A stretch of 64,000 bases of DNA from Diphasiastrum complanatum (GCA_029204225.1 CM055092.1:100374200-100438199), one strand, 5' to 3'. Shown: positions 34,668 through 49,029, counted from the stretch's first letter. The notes: a model not told the origin generated them from the letters alone. Numbers and translations: made by a program.

Positions 34668-36004
34668 ATGGATGTGGATTCCGATTTTGAGTACGTCGAT
34701 GACAATGACTCCGAATACAAAGATCAATCTAACTATGATTTTGAAGATCAATATTATGAGCACAACGATGACAAATCCAGTCAGTGCGACGAATCCAATC
34801 AGTGCGAACAAGTGTCACATTTTGATGATTATGATGATCAGCAAGTTTACCAGATCAGTCAACCTAATCCAAGTGGTGGTGCTTATAGTAGTGACAGTGA
34901 CAGTGACATTGAGGAGTTGAATTCATGTCAATCACATGAACTACAGGTTTCGAAACAACAAGGAAACATACTAAGTAAACTGCAGGCCACACAAGATCTG
35001 ATAGTTGGAATGCTGCAGAAAATGAAACAAGATCGACAAGATGATAAGGTGAGAAGGGAACAAGATCAACAATATGATAAGGTGAAATGGGAAAGATTAT
35101 TTACTAGCCTATCTGGTGGGCAAAACATAATTGCGGGAGCTGGTCAAAGATGTAATGAGCCATCTACATCATTCCAACTACCATCTCCATCACAAAATGT
35201 AACATCTTCTCAAGATATACAAAGAATTGACATGGACAAGAGAAAACAGGTATTACAGAGTCATATTGAATATTCGGTCGGACTTGAAAATGACAGGGAA
35301 CGTTGGAACAACGAGTGCAACATGATGAAGAAAAACAACTATCAACAATGGGAAAGCTTGTTCAACAAATAGATCAACCAACTTCATCAATGACTCTTGA
35401 TTACCCATTGAATTCACAAGAAAGGGCCAATCAACATTTATGCAGTGCTATAGAATGTTTACAGAATCGGCAACATACATGTAATTCCCAATTTGAATCA
35501 AGCAAGAAAATTCCAAATGCGAGCACAATGTCAATGCAAGGACACCGAAAATCAACTAAGGATAACGAGAACGATGCAGAGGATTATGAGGACAACATTT
35601 TAGTTTTGAAAGTTGATCTTCAATTGAGCAGTACAAAGGCCAATGCAGGAAATGAAGTTGTCAATGAGACAAATCACTCAAGGAAATCATCTTCCTTGGG
35701 ATCACAAGAATCGTTGAATCACGTTCAACCAGAAGACTTGTCTAAGACTTCTTGTGAAATGGAATTAATAGACAAGGATAAAACTGATTTATATGAATGT
35801 TTCTCATTCAATATAGATTGCACAACGGAATGTGATGAAACTTGTAACATACAAGCTGGAAATTGTCCTAGCTATGAGATGGGACAAACAATCAAAGATC
35901 CACTATATCAAAGTTTTCAGTTTGTGGTTCAAAATATTGGAGATATCAATATTTTCGAACATGATGATGTAATCTACGAAAGATTTTTCGTAGACTTTGA
36001 GTGA
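34668..36004 (+). pseudogene. Unrecognised acidic, Gln-rich protein split over two overlapping frames
   Basis: The first frame (34668-35372) starts with an ATG and encodes an acidic N-terminus (MDVDSDFEYVDDNDSEY), an SDSDSDIEE stretch and a charged, probably coiled region (MLQKMKQDRQDDKVRREQDQ). The second frame (35303-36004), in the -1 phase, continues with a similar hydrophilic composition to FFVDFE. The 70-base overlap contains an AAGAAAAAC run where a one-base change would join them. A short frame to 36308 may be a further part. I do not recognise the family; a retroelement gag-like protein or a degraded host gene are both possible. Confidence 0.5.
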
Positions 36005-37457
<1,453 letters not shown>

Positions 37458-37779
37458 TTTTTTTGATCAAGTGCATTGATCACCTAGTACCTCTACCATG
37501 TTAATCAGTAGCTTGAAAGACTTGTACTAATTTTTGTCTTGAATTCAGACACTCACCAAAGAATTTATGCACAATAAAATGGTCGCAACCTTCATTCTTT
37601 GTCAAAGAATCATGCTGACACATTTTTTTGTCCACAATTAGTTGATAAAAAAGAAAATTGTTGTTGCATGTAGTTGATTGAAGTGGTGCACTTTCCCGAA
37701 AACTGCAACACTTACCTTCGACTTCTTCCGTTCAATTATTTTTTGAAGAAGTCAACTTGTTCACAGTTCAACAGTTTAA

Positions 37780-38803
37780 CTTTTTTCAACACCTTCGTCT
37801 TCTTTGCATTTTCTCTAAAAATGCGAAGAGAGAAAAATTCCAGAAGGTCCTCTATTTTTTAAGGGTTAAACTGTTAAAGACACCTTCGCCAACTTTTTAA
37901 GGGTAGCTTAAACTTGTTTTAAGGGCACCTTCAGCTTTCTCGCATTTTTCTGAAAAGTACGAGAGAGTTTAACTGTTAAAAATATCTTCGCCTTTTTTGA
38001 GGGCACTTTCAACTTTCTAGGGGCACCTTAAACTTGTTTAAAGGCACCTTCGGGTTTTTTTTCACAAAAACCCAACAAGAGAAAAAATGCCGAAGATTGT
38101 CTGTTTTGAACGAGGAAACGTTCCTAGCCACTTTCCGAAATTTGCGAAGTGAGAGAAAACCACTTCACGTAAAATGCAAAGTGAGAGATTTTGCGATGTC
38201 CTCGTCCGCGACAACGATCCTGATTTGTTGACCGTATATATACTATGTATAGTTGTCACAAAAGCCATATACTTCCAAGTACAATGGCTTTCCTGATTAG
38301 GTGACAAACATTCAATGTAATTAATACATGGATGAAATCTATAAATAGATCATCCAAACACATATTATTGGTTGCTCCGTCCATGAGACGTATTATTTGA
38401 GTCTCCCAGTTACGCCATCAATTTTTTGGTTGTAATTGCTATTTGTATTGTGCTTCAGTGTAATATAGCAGCAACAACTTTTCTATCTATGTATAACGTA
38501 GATGAATGCTTGTTGTGATTGAATGCACTTTATCGCTGTTTGATTGCGCTTGTTTACTCACTCTGATTAGAACACGGACGTCTACGACTCTTCAGTTTTT
38601 GATCAGACGATGGTTGTCTTTGACGCTTGAGGGACTCGCGATATCATACTACTATTGCTATCTATTTCAGAACTATACTTCTCATTGAATCCATTTTTCA
38701 GTAATACGACAAACACCATCTCTAATCTCTTCGGTGGACTGTACTCTTGTTTTTGAGAGTATTAATTAATTTTTAAGATCCTGTTGGGCAATTAGAGCAC
38801 TTA
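37780..38803 (+). repeat. LTR-like sequence with TATA box
   Basis: Contains repeated CACCTTCG words (37788, 37880, 38045), a TCTATAAATAG box at 38338-38348 and downstream R/U5-like sequence. Positions 38045-38282 are repeated in inverted orientation at 38804-39045. No internal retroelement domains follow on the plus strand, so it is a solo or truncated LTR. Boundaries are approximate. Confidence 0.55.
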
Positions 38804-39625
38804 GTACTTGGAAGTATTTGGCTCCTGTGACAACTGTACATTGTATATACGGTCAACGAATCAGGGAGTGTTGACGCAGACGAGGACGTCACAAATTTTC
38901 TCACTTCGCATTTTACGTGAAGTGGCTTTCTCTCACTTCGCATTTTTGGGAAGTGGCTGGGAGCATTCCTCGTTGAAAATAGATGACTGTCGGGTATTTT
39001 TTTTTCTTACGGATTTTGCGAAAAAGACGACAATGCCCTTAAAAAGTCAACAGTGCTTTTAATATAATTAACTTCTTTAAAATAGTTGAAAAGAAGAAGC
39101 TGAAGGCAAAAAGCTGACACTATTGCAAAAAGCCAACACTATCGCAAAATGTTGAACTGTTAAAGTATGCTGAAGTGTCACTTTTCGAAAAAAGCCGACA
39201 CTATCGCTTTTTGAGAAAAGCCAACACTGTTAAAAACATAGTTCATTTTTGCAGACTATAGTGACACTGAATGTATTTCTGCAGACTGTTGCGACACTTA
39301 GTGGGTTTTTGCAGAGTTGTTCTATATGCTAATTCGTAGAAGTCCTTGAAGATGGCCAAGTCTTCAGTGACCTTCAAATTATTGAACTTGGAATTATGAT
39401 AGGATTGGTTACCCTTTGCTGGAGATCAGCTGAAAGCCCATTGTAGACGTTCTTCAAATAGTTTGGCTATTTGAGTTGTGATTCCTGTAGGTATCAGATG
39501 AGCAGACGTAGAACCAAAGTTGGTTTCACCTGACCCTAGATCAACGATCTATAAATGTGCAAGAAGAATCTTGAAATAGAAATAGTCATTCACGAAGGAG
39601 ACAACTGTGGGCTTAATATATAACA
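38804..39625 (-). repeat. 3' LTR (U3 part) of the adjacent minus-strand Copia element
   Basis: On the minus strand the LTR starts TGTTATATATTAAG at 39625, right after the AAGGGGGA polypurine tract (39634-39627). It runs leftward into the segment that is an inverted copy of 38045-38282, and stops just before the point where the other copy has its TATA box. It is therefore a U3-only remnant. Confidence 0.55.
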
Positions 39626-39626
39626 G

Positions 39627-39636
39627 TCCCCCTTAA
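39627..39636 (-). promoter_or_regulatory. Polypurine tract
   Basis: The minus strand reads TTAAGGGGGA just outside the LTR start at 39625. Confidence 0.75.
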
Positions 39637-39659
39637 GGTCACAGTTGGTGTCTTGGTAT

Positions 39660-40690
39660 TTTCGTTAGGTTTAGCATGTTGAAGAACTTCTGATGCTTGA
39701 TCTTGGGAAGCACTTTGGTGAAGATGTCTGCGACCATTTCTATTGTGGAGCAGTATTGAAGGATCACTTGCCCTGAGAAAACTTTCTCCCAAATAAAATG
39801 ATACTGGATTTCTATGTGCTTGGATTTGCCATGAAATCTGGGATTCAGTGACAGTGAAATACAGCTAAGTTGTCACACAGAATGGTCGTAGCATTGAACT
39901 GAGTGTGATGTAAGTCGTGAAGTAATAACCTGATCCATACAACTTCTTTTGAAGCTTGACATGCTGCGATGTACTCTACCTCTGTCGAAGAAAGTGAAAC
40001 TGATTTCTGCTTCCTTGAGTTCCACGAAATCGGTCCTCCTGCCAGATAGAAACGAAACCCGGAGGTAGATTTTCTGGTAGAGACTATTCCTCTCCAATTT
40101 GAGTCGGAGTAGACTCGTAGGACGAGTGAGTCGATAGCATTTCCATCATAACATAAAATGTGATCTAAACTTCCCTGAATATATCTCATCACTCTCTTTA
40201 ATGCTTTCCAATGGGAGATCCTAGGATTAGACATGAATTGACTTAACATGCTAACAATGCATGCTAAATCTAGTCTAGTATACAACATTGCATACATTAA
40301 AGATCCTATTAGTGAATGATAAGGGTATTTCGCTATGTCGAGTACTTCACTATCTGAATCAACACAGGTAGGTTTAGTCAATACTATACTTGGATCCATT
40401 GGAGTATCAATTGGTTTGCAATCAGACATATGAAATTTTCCTAAAATGCCTTTTTGATATGCCTGTTGACTAAAATGGATCTTCTTCTAAAGTATATTTC
40501 TAGTAATGTGAATTCCTAGCAAAGAATGGACAGCTCCTAAATCAGTCATGTCAAATTTCTTTGACAAATCACTCTTAGTAGTGTGTAGAAGAGAAGTGTC
40601 GTTAGACAAGATAGATGTATCATCTACATAAAGAGCTATGTGAACTGAATTGGTGTCTATATGCTTCGAATAAACATTACAGTCAGCTGA
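39660..40690 (-). pseudogene. Copia RT C-part and RNase H
   Basis: RT palm with ALYVDDTSILSND (about 40640-40600), FDMTDLGAVHSLLG and the MSDCKPIDTPMD segment; RNase H with GGPISWNSRKQKSVSLSSTEVEY and CDN. The N-terminal half of RT is deleted: at about 40690 the sequence jumps to the C-terminal end of integrase. Confidence 0.85.
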
Positions 40691-41600
40691 ATTGTTTGTT
40701 CTTGAAATATCACATCCCTCGAGACAAATACTACATTGGTGGATGGATCATAAACTTTGTAAGCTTATGTTCATCAAGATAGCCAATGAAAATACATTGA
40801 TTTGTCTTATGATCCAACTTCTTCCTAAGCTGTTTAGAAATGTGAACAAAACATATACAACCAAAGATTTTTAAATGACTGACACTAGGCTTGTGTCCAT
40901 GCCAAAATTCATAAGGAGTTTTGTTGATGACGACTTTGGTGCTGGATCTGTTCTGTAAGTAATAGGCTGCGGCAGTAGCTTCTGCCCAAAACTTTGCAGG
41001 TAGATGTGATTAATGTAGCATGGATCTGGTTGATTGAGAAGAGTTTGATTATTCCTTTATGCAATCCCGTTCTGTTGAGGTGAATAGAAAGTGGTGAATT
41101 GTCTTCTAATACCATGTTCAGCCATGTAGTCGGACATCTCGTTGGAGAGGTATCCACCACCACCATCAGTTCAGAGTGCTTTCACTTTTGTAGACGTTTG
41201 TGTCTCAGCCATGGCCTTGAATCTCTTGAAACATTCAAAGACTTCTAGTTTGTGCTTAATGAGTATGACTATAGACCATCTAGAATAATCATCTATCAAA
41301 GTGATAAAATAGATTGCATCTCCTAAGGACGGAGTTGACATTGGACCACAAAGATCACTATGTACATGATCCAATACATGCTTTGTTTTGATGGAATGTG
41401 ATTTGGGAAACTTGCTTCTAGAGTGTTTGCCATAGATGCATGATTCACAACAGAAAGATTTCCTATCCAATGAAGAAGAGAAATACAATCCATCAACTAA
41501 ATTATTACAACGCATATAAGAAAGTGATCTTGTATTCACGTGCCCAAATCGACTATGCCACTGAATAGTATTATCATTTACATTTTCATGAGAGATCAAA
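40691..41600 (-). pseudogene. Copia integrase
   Basis: GAG-pre-integrase (WHSRFGHVNTRSLSYM, CCESCIYGKHSRSKF) and integrase core (HSDLCGPMS, LIDDYSRW, then DGGGGYLSNEMSDYM-like in another frame). A TGA near 41173 replaces the Arg of the conserved KALR(S/T)DGG segment, as a CGA to TGA change would produce. Confidence 0.82.
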
Positions 41601-42440
41601 GATTGTACACTGTTCAGATGAGAGAGTAATAGTGCAACTCTCCTCAGTCATCTTAGAAACTGACAACAGGTTTTTTGACAACCGAGGTACGTGAAGAACA
41701 TTGGTGACATAAATAGAAAGATCGTTTTTGAATGTGATCTTGACTGTCCTTTTGTCTTCCTCACGTATGGTGCTTGAATGTCCGAGGTAGATGAATTGAT
41801 CTCTATTGTAAGCTGCATACTCGGTAAACCACTCCTTGCGAGAGGTCATGTGTTGGATAGCGCCGCTGTCCAGGTACCAGCTATCGTGGTCTTCTTCACC
41901 ACTGTTGTAAGCCATTAACAAGTGTGTATCTTGCTCCTTCAATTACGTTGCATTGGAGGAATCTGGCTGTTGTTGTTGTTGCATCTTTGCCTCGTTGTAG
42001 ATGCGGATACGACACTCTTTGATGTCGTGATTGGCACTCTTGCAATATCTATAGAAAAGCTTCTTGCGCGATCCACTATTCTCACCTTGAGTGTGAGACT
42101 TCTACTATTGCTGCTGTTGCACTTGATTCTTGCCCTTGGAATAGTCTTTCTTCTTGGTGTACAAGGTCATCGATTTGTCTTTGATGGACAGGCCGCTGGT
42201 CTTTCTTAGCATTTCTTCTTGAAGAAGATGATCAATCACCTTTTGAAAAGTGAGGTCGGCTTGTGTGGAGATCATCACCACAAAGTGCTCATACGACTTT
42301 GGAAGAGAAGAAAGCAATGTCATAATGGCATCATCATCTTGAATAGCACATCCTATAGCTGATAACTGATCCAATAAAGATTTGAAGCTATTGATGTGAG
42401 AAGTGATGGCAGTAGAATCAGACATGCTAGGATATTTGGG
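41586..42440 (-). pseudogene. Copia gag and aspartic protease
   Basis: Gag core (ITSHINSFKSLLDQLSAIG, LLSSLPKSYEHFVVMIS), then a zinc-knuckle region near 42000-42060 in a broken frame, then protease WYLDSGAIQHMTSRKEWF. Homology begins in the middle of gag; the gag N-terminus, PBS and 5' LTR are absent, so the element is 5'-truncated. Confidence 0.82.
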
Positions 42441-43043
42441 AGTCGGCCAGATTGAGTGTGATACATGCTAAGGCCTTCAAATACCTAGTTCTTATACCAT
42501 TTGCCATCCTTTGCTTTTGATGGGAACTATGTTTATTGGATTTGAGTCTATGCATATTTGGTGCTTGTTGGTCCCCATGTTTACCAGTTCTTAAATATTA
42601 TCAACCTTGAGCTCTCTAGATGCAATTCCAAGCTGGCACATGGTTCAAGGCTATCAATTTCTAAACATCACCAATCTAAGCTCTCGCATGGAATTCAAGG
42701 CTACCTGGTTTTGAATGCCACCAATTCTTAGGTAGTGCATGCCATTCCAAACACTATCGTTCATTTTGTAAGATGTTGTAAATTTCAGACATTATTTTTA
42801 ACGTCGACCTTTTTTTTGACAAAATTCATTGATCAACCTCAACACAGAGTATTGCCTTTGCAAGGCAAGGCTAACAACATTCAATAAAAATTAAAGTCAT
42901 GCAAAAGAAAAGAGCTAGCTTTGCTAGGGGAGGTAAGTACATTAATCCCATTGTTCTTGGATGGCCGCATCATCTACATGTGGCTCAATGTAGTTTTTGC
43001 TCAAAAACAAGAAAAAACAAAAATAAGATGATTGATATGTATT
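42441..43043. other. Intergenic, no gene seen
   Basis: Three loosely similar phrases (CACCAAT..TAAGCTCTC / CACCAATTCTTAG) hint at a degenerate repeat at 42590-42745. Nothing else. Confidence 0.4.
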
Positions 43044-43172
43044 ATGGAAGGTGCTGGGTAGAGGACATTCTGCTCGATAAGAATTTTTAGAATTTTTTAG
43101 GCGGGTCTCGCCTAAAAAATTCTGGAAATTCCTACTAGGCAAAATGTCCTCTATCTGGCACCCACCTTCCAT
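43044..43172. repeat. Long near-perfect hairpin, ~60-bp stem, 5-nt loop
   Basis: Arm 43044-43103 (starting ATGGAAGGTG, ending TTTTTTAGGCG) is nearly the reverse complement of 43109-43172, with loop GGTCT. The innermost ~15 bp pair perfectly and the outer arm has a few mismatches and a small bulge. The transcript would fold into a single long stem like a young plant miRNA precursor or a small foldback element. No flanking target duplication is obvious. Confidence 0.8.
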
Positions 43173-43779
43173 TGTGTAATAGGTACCTTTGGCTTTTTCA
43201 GATGCATTTTATGAAACGTAATGAGGACTTTGACTCTGATTGACCAGTTTGGAAGTGCCACGTTGCACCCGTACGCTTAAAGCACTGGGTAGCCTTACGC
43301 GATGGGCGGATGGTTCAGTTGCATGCATGTGGAAAAAAATAATGAATTTTCTACTTTTTAAATTGTCCAAAACATGGGTAGAATAGGCAAGAGGTATCCA
43401 TTACATTACAAGAAGCTTTGCTTTATGTAAACAAAACATATAAATCATTGAAAAATTGTACAAGTTAAACTCACTTTACCACCATTGCAACAACAACTAA
43501 AAACAAGGACTCTGTAATTTTATATATTAAAAAAAACAAAACATAAATCATTTCAATGCTCAAACGGTTGGCATTTAGCAAATCGTCACAATAGCTTATC
43601 CTTATTTTTATATCTCAAATAGCTTCAAGTTATATCTCAAAGGTAAGAAAAAAAAATTGATGCTTAATCCTAAGGAACAAATTCATTCATGCATTGTGCA
43701 TTAGCTTAGCAATTCTGCTTCATATGCGATGGCGATGTAGGGCTGGAGTGAGAGTGAGAGTGTTAGAGGCAGAGAAGCG
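43173..43779. other. Intergenic; presumed upstream region of the SLC19-like exon
   Basis: AT-rich until about 43700, then a GAGAGTGAGAGTG-type purine stretch immediately before the exon, which could be 5' UTR. No TATA box I would trust. Confidence 0.35.
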
Positions 43780-43962
43780 ATGGTGTGTTCTTGTGTGTTG
43801 AGGTCGTTGGGGCTTTGGAGACAGCACAGTGATGATGCGCGCAAGCGGTTGCTGCTTCTTTGCGGCTATGTCTTCCTCACGCAATTCACACCTTCGGAGC
43901 CCTATCTTGTTCCTTACCTTACTCAAGACAAACATTTCAGCAACGAAGAGGTCAAATGCTCC
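43780..43962 (+). CDS. Candidate first exon of an SLC19-type folate/thiamine carrier
   Basis: The frame from ATG 43780 encodes a hydrophobic segment and then PSEPYLVPYLTQDKHFSNEEV. This follows the first helix and loop of SLC19 carriers, whose hallmark is R-P-S/G-E-x-x-x-x-P-Y-L, then D-K-x-x-(T/S)-x-E-x-V. SLC19 proteins are 12-helix plasma-membrane transporters for reduced folates or thiamine. The match stops at EEV; the frame then goes on 11 codons to a stop, as expected if an exon ends near the GAG/GT at 43953-43956, although that donor is weak. No second exon was found before the Copia element at 44379. It is either a gene with a very long intron or an orphan fragment. Confidence 0.45.
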
Positions 43963-44378
43963 TGCTTTAACCATTTTTATCTATTTCAGTAGAATCATCT
44001 CAAGAGCCTTGGCAGATGCATGAAGAAAAAGTAAGTCATTGTCATTTGTTTTTAACATGCCAACTTCTTATTGGTTTATAGCATCAAAGCCCATGGGCAT
44101 AGACCCCTGTACAACAAGAAAGCCCATGGACTTTATGGTACAAAGATAAGAGGAGGGAAATTCCACAACAAATGTTACAGAATAAAATAGCCTTGGTTTT
44201 TATAGTCTTTATATTTTCTTCTGCAACTAACTGATTGCCATTTGCAACTGTCCATGGTGAAGTTAAACTTTAAATGCGTAATTCAGTGTGGGGGAATGCT
44301 AGATTTCCACCCTGGGAGGAATAGGCCAAAGGTAGGCCAAAGGCTGAGCCTGAGGCCATTCGCCCCTATAGGAGAGGA
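43963..44378. other. No gene seen; possible intron
   Basis: Contains a strong donor-like AAAAGTAAGTC at about 44029-44038 but no coding frame leading to it. If the SLC19-like exon is part of a live gene, this is its first intron. Confidence 0.35.
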
Positions 44379-44789
44379 TGTCAGAATTTGCTTCACAAAT
44401 TCTATATAGGAGTTAACTAATCACATTAGCACTCACACACACCAAGACCAGCATAAGAGATTAACAAAACTCTGATTATAGAGGAATGAGCAAAGCTTTA
44501 TACAATGGAATGAATTTGTGGTGGGGCGCCATCCTACCTAAATACTTTCTCTAGTGTATGCCAAAAGTCGAAAACAAAAGCAAAAGTTTAAAAGCCGAAA
44601 AGCTAAAGTCCCATAATGAATTTCTAAGTACTATAACCAAGTTCTATCCTAGAACTAGTGCGTCCACCTGCATGCAGGAATGATTGAATTGACTTTAGAA
44701 TTTATTATAATTAGAAATGGCCCCTATAATAGTACGCAAGCATGGCCAAACTAACATTAGGGGTACAAATTAAGCATTTATTCCTAACA
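44379..44789 (-). repeat. Copia 3' LTR
   Basis: On the minus strand it starts TGTTAGGAATAAATG at 44789 directly after a TTAAGGGGGAG polypurine tract (44800-44790), and a plausible end ...TTCTGACA lies at 44379, giving TG...CA and 411 bp. The second LTR is not in the window. Confidence 0.7.
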
Positions 44790-45211
44790 CTCCCCCTTAA
44801 TGTTTACTTTGTTATCTATTAAACCTAGAAGTTCTCTAAACTTTTGAAACTTTTCTTTGCCATGTCCTTTGATATCTACAACTTGCTCCTCCAATTCACC
44901 ATTGTGAAATTTCTCTCTTATGAAGTGTTGTTGTACTTCAATGTGCTTTGCTTGCTATGAAAGCTAGATTCTTTGCCAATTTAATACAACTTTGATTACG
45001 CAATGAAGCACTATAGGTGTATCCTATACATATGAAGATCCTGTAGAATCCTTCGCAACCATACTGCTTCGCTTGTTGCACTCGTAGTAGCCCTTTACTC
45101 TGCCTCTGTAGACGATAATGCAATAGTATGCTGCTTCTTTGAACTCCAAGATATAGCACCAGAACCAAGACTAAAAACATAACCTGTAGTAGATCTTCGG
45201 TCTTCTACATC

Positions 45212-45972
<761 letters not shown>

Positions 45973-46624
45973 TCTACATCTTCAACCCAATTAGCATCCA
46001 CATATTCTTGTAACTGCAAATCATCTTGTCCCCCATGGTGAATACCTCCCCTCATTGTACCCTAGATATATCTGAGTACTCGCTTAGCAGCTCTCTAGTG
46101 AACTTGCTTAGGCTTAGCCATAAAGTGACTAACCATACTAACAACATAAGCAATATCTAGTCTCGTAGTAGTTACATAGATTAAGCTTCCAACAAGCTTT
46201 CTATAAAATGTCTCATCTACATCCTGATCATCCTCAACTTTAGTAAGCTTACATCCACTATCATATGATGTAGAAATAGGCTTGCACTCTGACACATTGA
46301 ACTTTTCAAAAAGTTCATGAGTAAACTTGGATTGAGAAATATATAGCCCATGTACTACTCTCCCTACGTCAATCCCAAAGAAGTATTGTAGTGAACGAAG
46401 ATCTTTCATGTCGAACTCTGATGAGAGATCTTTCTTGATATTCTAAATCACACCATGATTCGAACTTGTGATAACAAAGTCAACCACATACATCACTACA
46501 ATCACAATATGACCATGTCTGATCAAAACATAAAGTGTAGGCTCCGAACTGTTTCTCTGAAAGCCAAGCTCCTCAAAGTATGTGTCAATCCTGTCGTAGA
46601 AGTAGCATCTCTCTAATCATGAAT

Positions 46625-47172
<548 letters not shown>

Positions 47173-48180
47173 AAGAAAGATCTTTATTAATGTCCTTGAG
47201 ATACCCTAAAGTACATAGGATTGATAAAAGGTACATGTCAAGTATGCATAGTAGGAGCTTAAAAGCTCAATCATCTAAAAGAAATAATAACCGCATGTGG
47301 CGAGATGGTTGGCATAGTCACAGTCCATCATCTTGATAAAATCGATGTCCCTCCACCTGGAAAAAATGGTGTATAGTATGTTGTGAAATTGTCGCTGAAT
47401 GTGCTGCAGACCTCTGTCTCCGAGTGGGCTGTCGGTATCGTCTCTGCTACAGTGGAGCTGTCTATGGGTTGGCTGTCTCTCTGGGCGTCTACATTGTCTC
47501 TGCCATCTATGCATGGAGGCGTCTAGAATCTTAGCCTCTCCATCGGAATCACTACATAAACTAATCTCTTGTCTTTGTCTCCGACGAGATAAGCACTCTT
47601 TGATGCTCAGCTGTATCAAAGGGGAGGGGGGGGGGTGGTGGTCTGTGTCTAGTCTCACCATCCATCCCGAATCATTAGTGCAACACACCTGGGATCCTCG
47701 TATAATGTCAAAGTAGAGAGTGTGACTGGGTGATCTTGGAACAAGCAGTAATATCTCCCACGGATCTCATAGTAAGTTGGGCATCTGAAGAAAAAATGGA
47801 ACTCATCCTCTAGCTCATGTGTATCACACATACCACAGAGCAGGGCCTATCACGGGGTGCCACTATATTTGCCAGTCTCAATGGCTAGCTGGTGTGAGGA
47901 AACTTGAAACTGACCCATCGCTATCCGTAGTCTATGTGAGATACTCTCCACCAATTTGTGGGTACTATAGGACATCCATCTGGATCCAAAGATAGATAAT
48001 GTGCACGATAGAACTCAGTCTTCGTCCCCAGCGTACCTTGCCAAGTGCTCTGAAGATACGCTCTGTACAGATGGCCTTGAATATATTGATGAGTACCAGC
48101 AGGTAGGTCAGTAATCTAAATACTCAATGTGGCATCCCCACCTTGGAGATCCTCTAGACGCTGTATGGAAGTGAAAATGG
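47173..48180 (-). mobile_element. LINE copy Z: ORF2 C-terminus and 3' end
   Basis: Reads the C-terminal zinc-knuckle region of ORF2 (region 47700-47960, with CPTYYEIRG-type sequence in broken frames) and then a 3' UTR ending ...ACATTAATAAAGATCTTTC at about 47180. It lacks the 14-nt hairpin and has no CT tail, unlike the other copies, and sits in ORF1 of copy Y. Its 5' side begins at the edge of the GA tract at 48181. Confidence 0.62.
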
Positions 48181-48227
48181 AGAGAGAGAGAGAGAGAGAG
48201 GGAGAGAGCTTTATTACCGTCTTTTCC

Positions 48228-48241
48228 ATGCCAAAAGGCAT
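48228..48241 (-). other. LINE 3' hairpin, copy A (ATGCCAAAAGGCAT)
   Basis: Perfect 5-bp inverted repeat with a 4-nt loop, flanked by ATAAGAC on the body side and by ACG(G)TAATAAAG on the tail side (minus strand). Part of a set of seven. Confidence 0.8.
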
Positions 48242-48390
48242 ATAAGACGAAAAGGAGTACAATCATAGGAATTGGAACTCGGACGGAACAATGCTGTAAA
48301 CAAAAAACTAAACTAAAACGTAATTCGCTATGTAAAAAAGCTCATCTCTCACGCAGGAGAGGAAATAAATTCCCGTAGCTCAAACATCTC

Positions 48391-48897
48391 TCACGTAGGA
48401 GAGGGAGAAGAATCTGAAATTTTAACCAAGATTGGGCGTCCGTCTCGAAAGAGAGCCCGAAAACCGTTGGCCTTAGCATCTGCGATAATTTTCTTTCTCT
48501 CAGTCCATTGAATGGGCGTCAGGTCTTCATTCACAAAAATAGTAGATCCCTTTAGGCAACCTCTTTTACGTAGAACCTTTTGACGAAGCAAAGCATCCTT
48601 CAAACGCAGAAACACTGTGGTGGATTGGAGCTTACCCACCCAAGCAGCAGATATGACATCCTCTTTGAGACCAAAGGTGGAATGAATGAAAGCATTTGCC
48701 ACAGCCACGAGGTCTTTACTCGCAAAAGAAGCTCCCCTAACTCTGACATTGAGGGCCTTGAGATCTCTTTTTTGATGTTTTTGAATAGATTCAAAAATAA
48801 CTTGCTTAGATCCTTTGAGCAAATTGGCCCAAGAACTCTTCGATTGCTGAAATTGCTGCTCCAAGGAGTGAACCCACTCTTGAAGCTGCTTTGCCAT
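48391..48897 (-). CDS. LINE ORF1 protein (coiled coil plus RRM-like), open frame
   Basis: 168 codons from ATG 48897, uninterrupted. A short heptad-type coiled segment ([19 protein letters not shown]) is followed by [10 protein letters not shown], an RRM-like fold ([31 protein letters not shown]) and the C-terminal basic [23 protein letters not shown]. The same block order occurs in L1-type ORF1 proteins, which are trimeric RNA chaperones binding the element's RNA. Compared with the ORF1 in copy D it lacks the N-terminal ~110 residues, so the ATG may be internal. It is the only intact LINE frame in the array. Confidence 0.75.
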   Translation of the reverse strand: MAKQLQEWVHSLEQQFQQSKSSWANLLKGSKQVIFESIQKHQKRDLKALNVRVRGASFASKDLVAVANAFIHSTFGLKEDVISAAWVGKLQSTTVFLRLKDALLRQKVLRKRGCLKGSTIFVNEDLTPIQWTERKKIIADAKANGFRALFRDGRPILVKISDSSPSPT

Positions 48898-48902
48898 GTC
48901 TT

Positions 48903-48904
<2 letters not shown>

Positions 48905-48990
<86 letters not shown>
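48905..48990. repeat. (GA)43, CT tail of LINE copy B
   Basis: Pure GA on the plus strand. Its right side abuts the AATAAAG-type 3' end of copy B; its left side abuts the start of copy A. Confidence 0.95.
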
Positions 48991-48995
<5 letters not shown>

Positions 48996-49015
48996 GCTTT
49001 ATTAACATCTCTTCC

Positions 49016-49029
49016 ATGCCGAAAGGCGT
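49016..49029 (-). other. LINE 3' hairpin, copy B (ATGCCGAAAGGCGT, one mismatch)
   Basis: Same position and flanks as in copies A and C; the outer stem has one changed pair. Confidence 0.7.

Larger units (their letters stand above)
48181..48904 (-). mobile_element. LINE copy A: ORF1-only copy with 3' hairpin and CT tail
   Basis: On the minus strand: start at the edge of the CT tract (48905), ORF1, a 175-bp 3' UTR with two ATCTCTCACG(C/T)AGGAGAGG repeats, hairpin at 48241-48228, then CTTTATTA-complement segment and CT tail (48208-48181). No ORF2 sequence is present. Confidence 0.75.

Noticed and set aside
35320-35350. Canonical -1 frameshift heptamer in the overlap of the two frames
   Set aside because: The run reads AAG AAA AAC in the zero frame, which does not fit X XXY YYZ, and no clear downstream pseudoknot was seen; kept only as a possibility.
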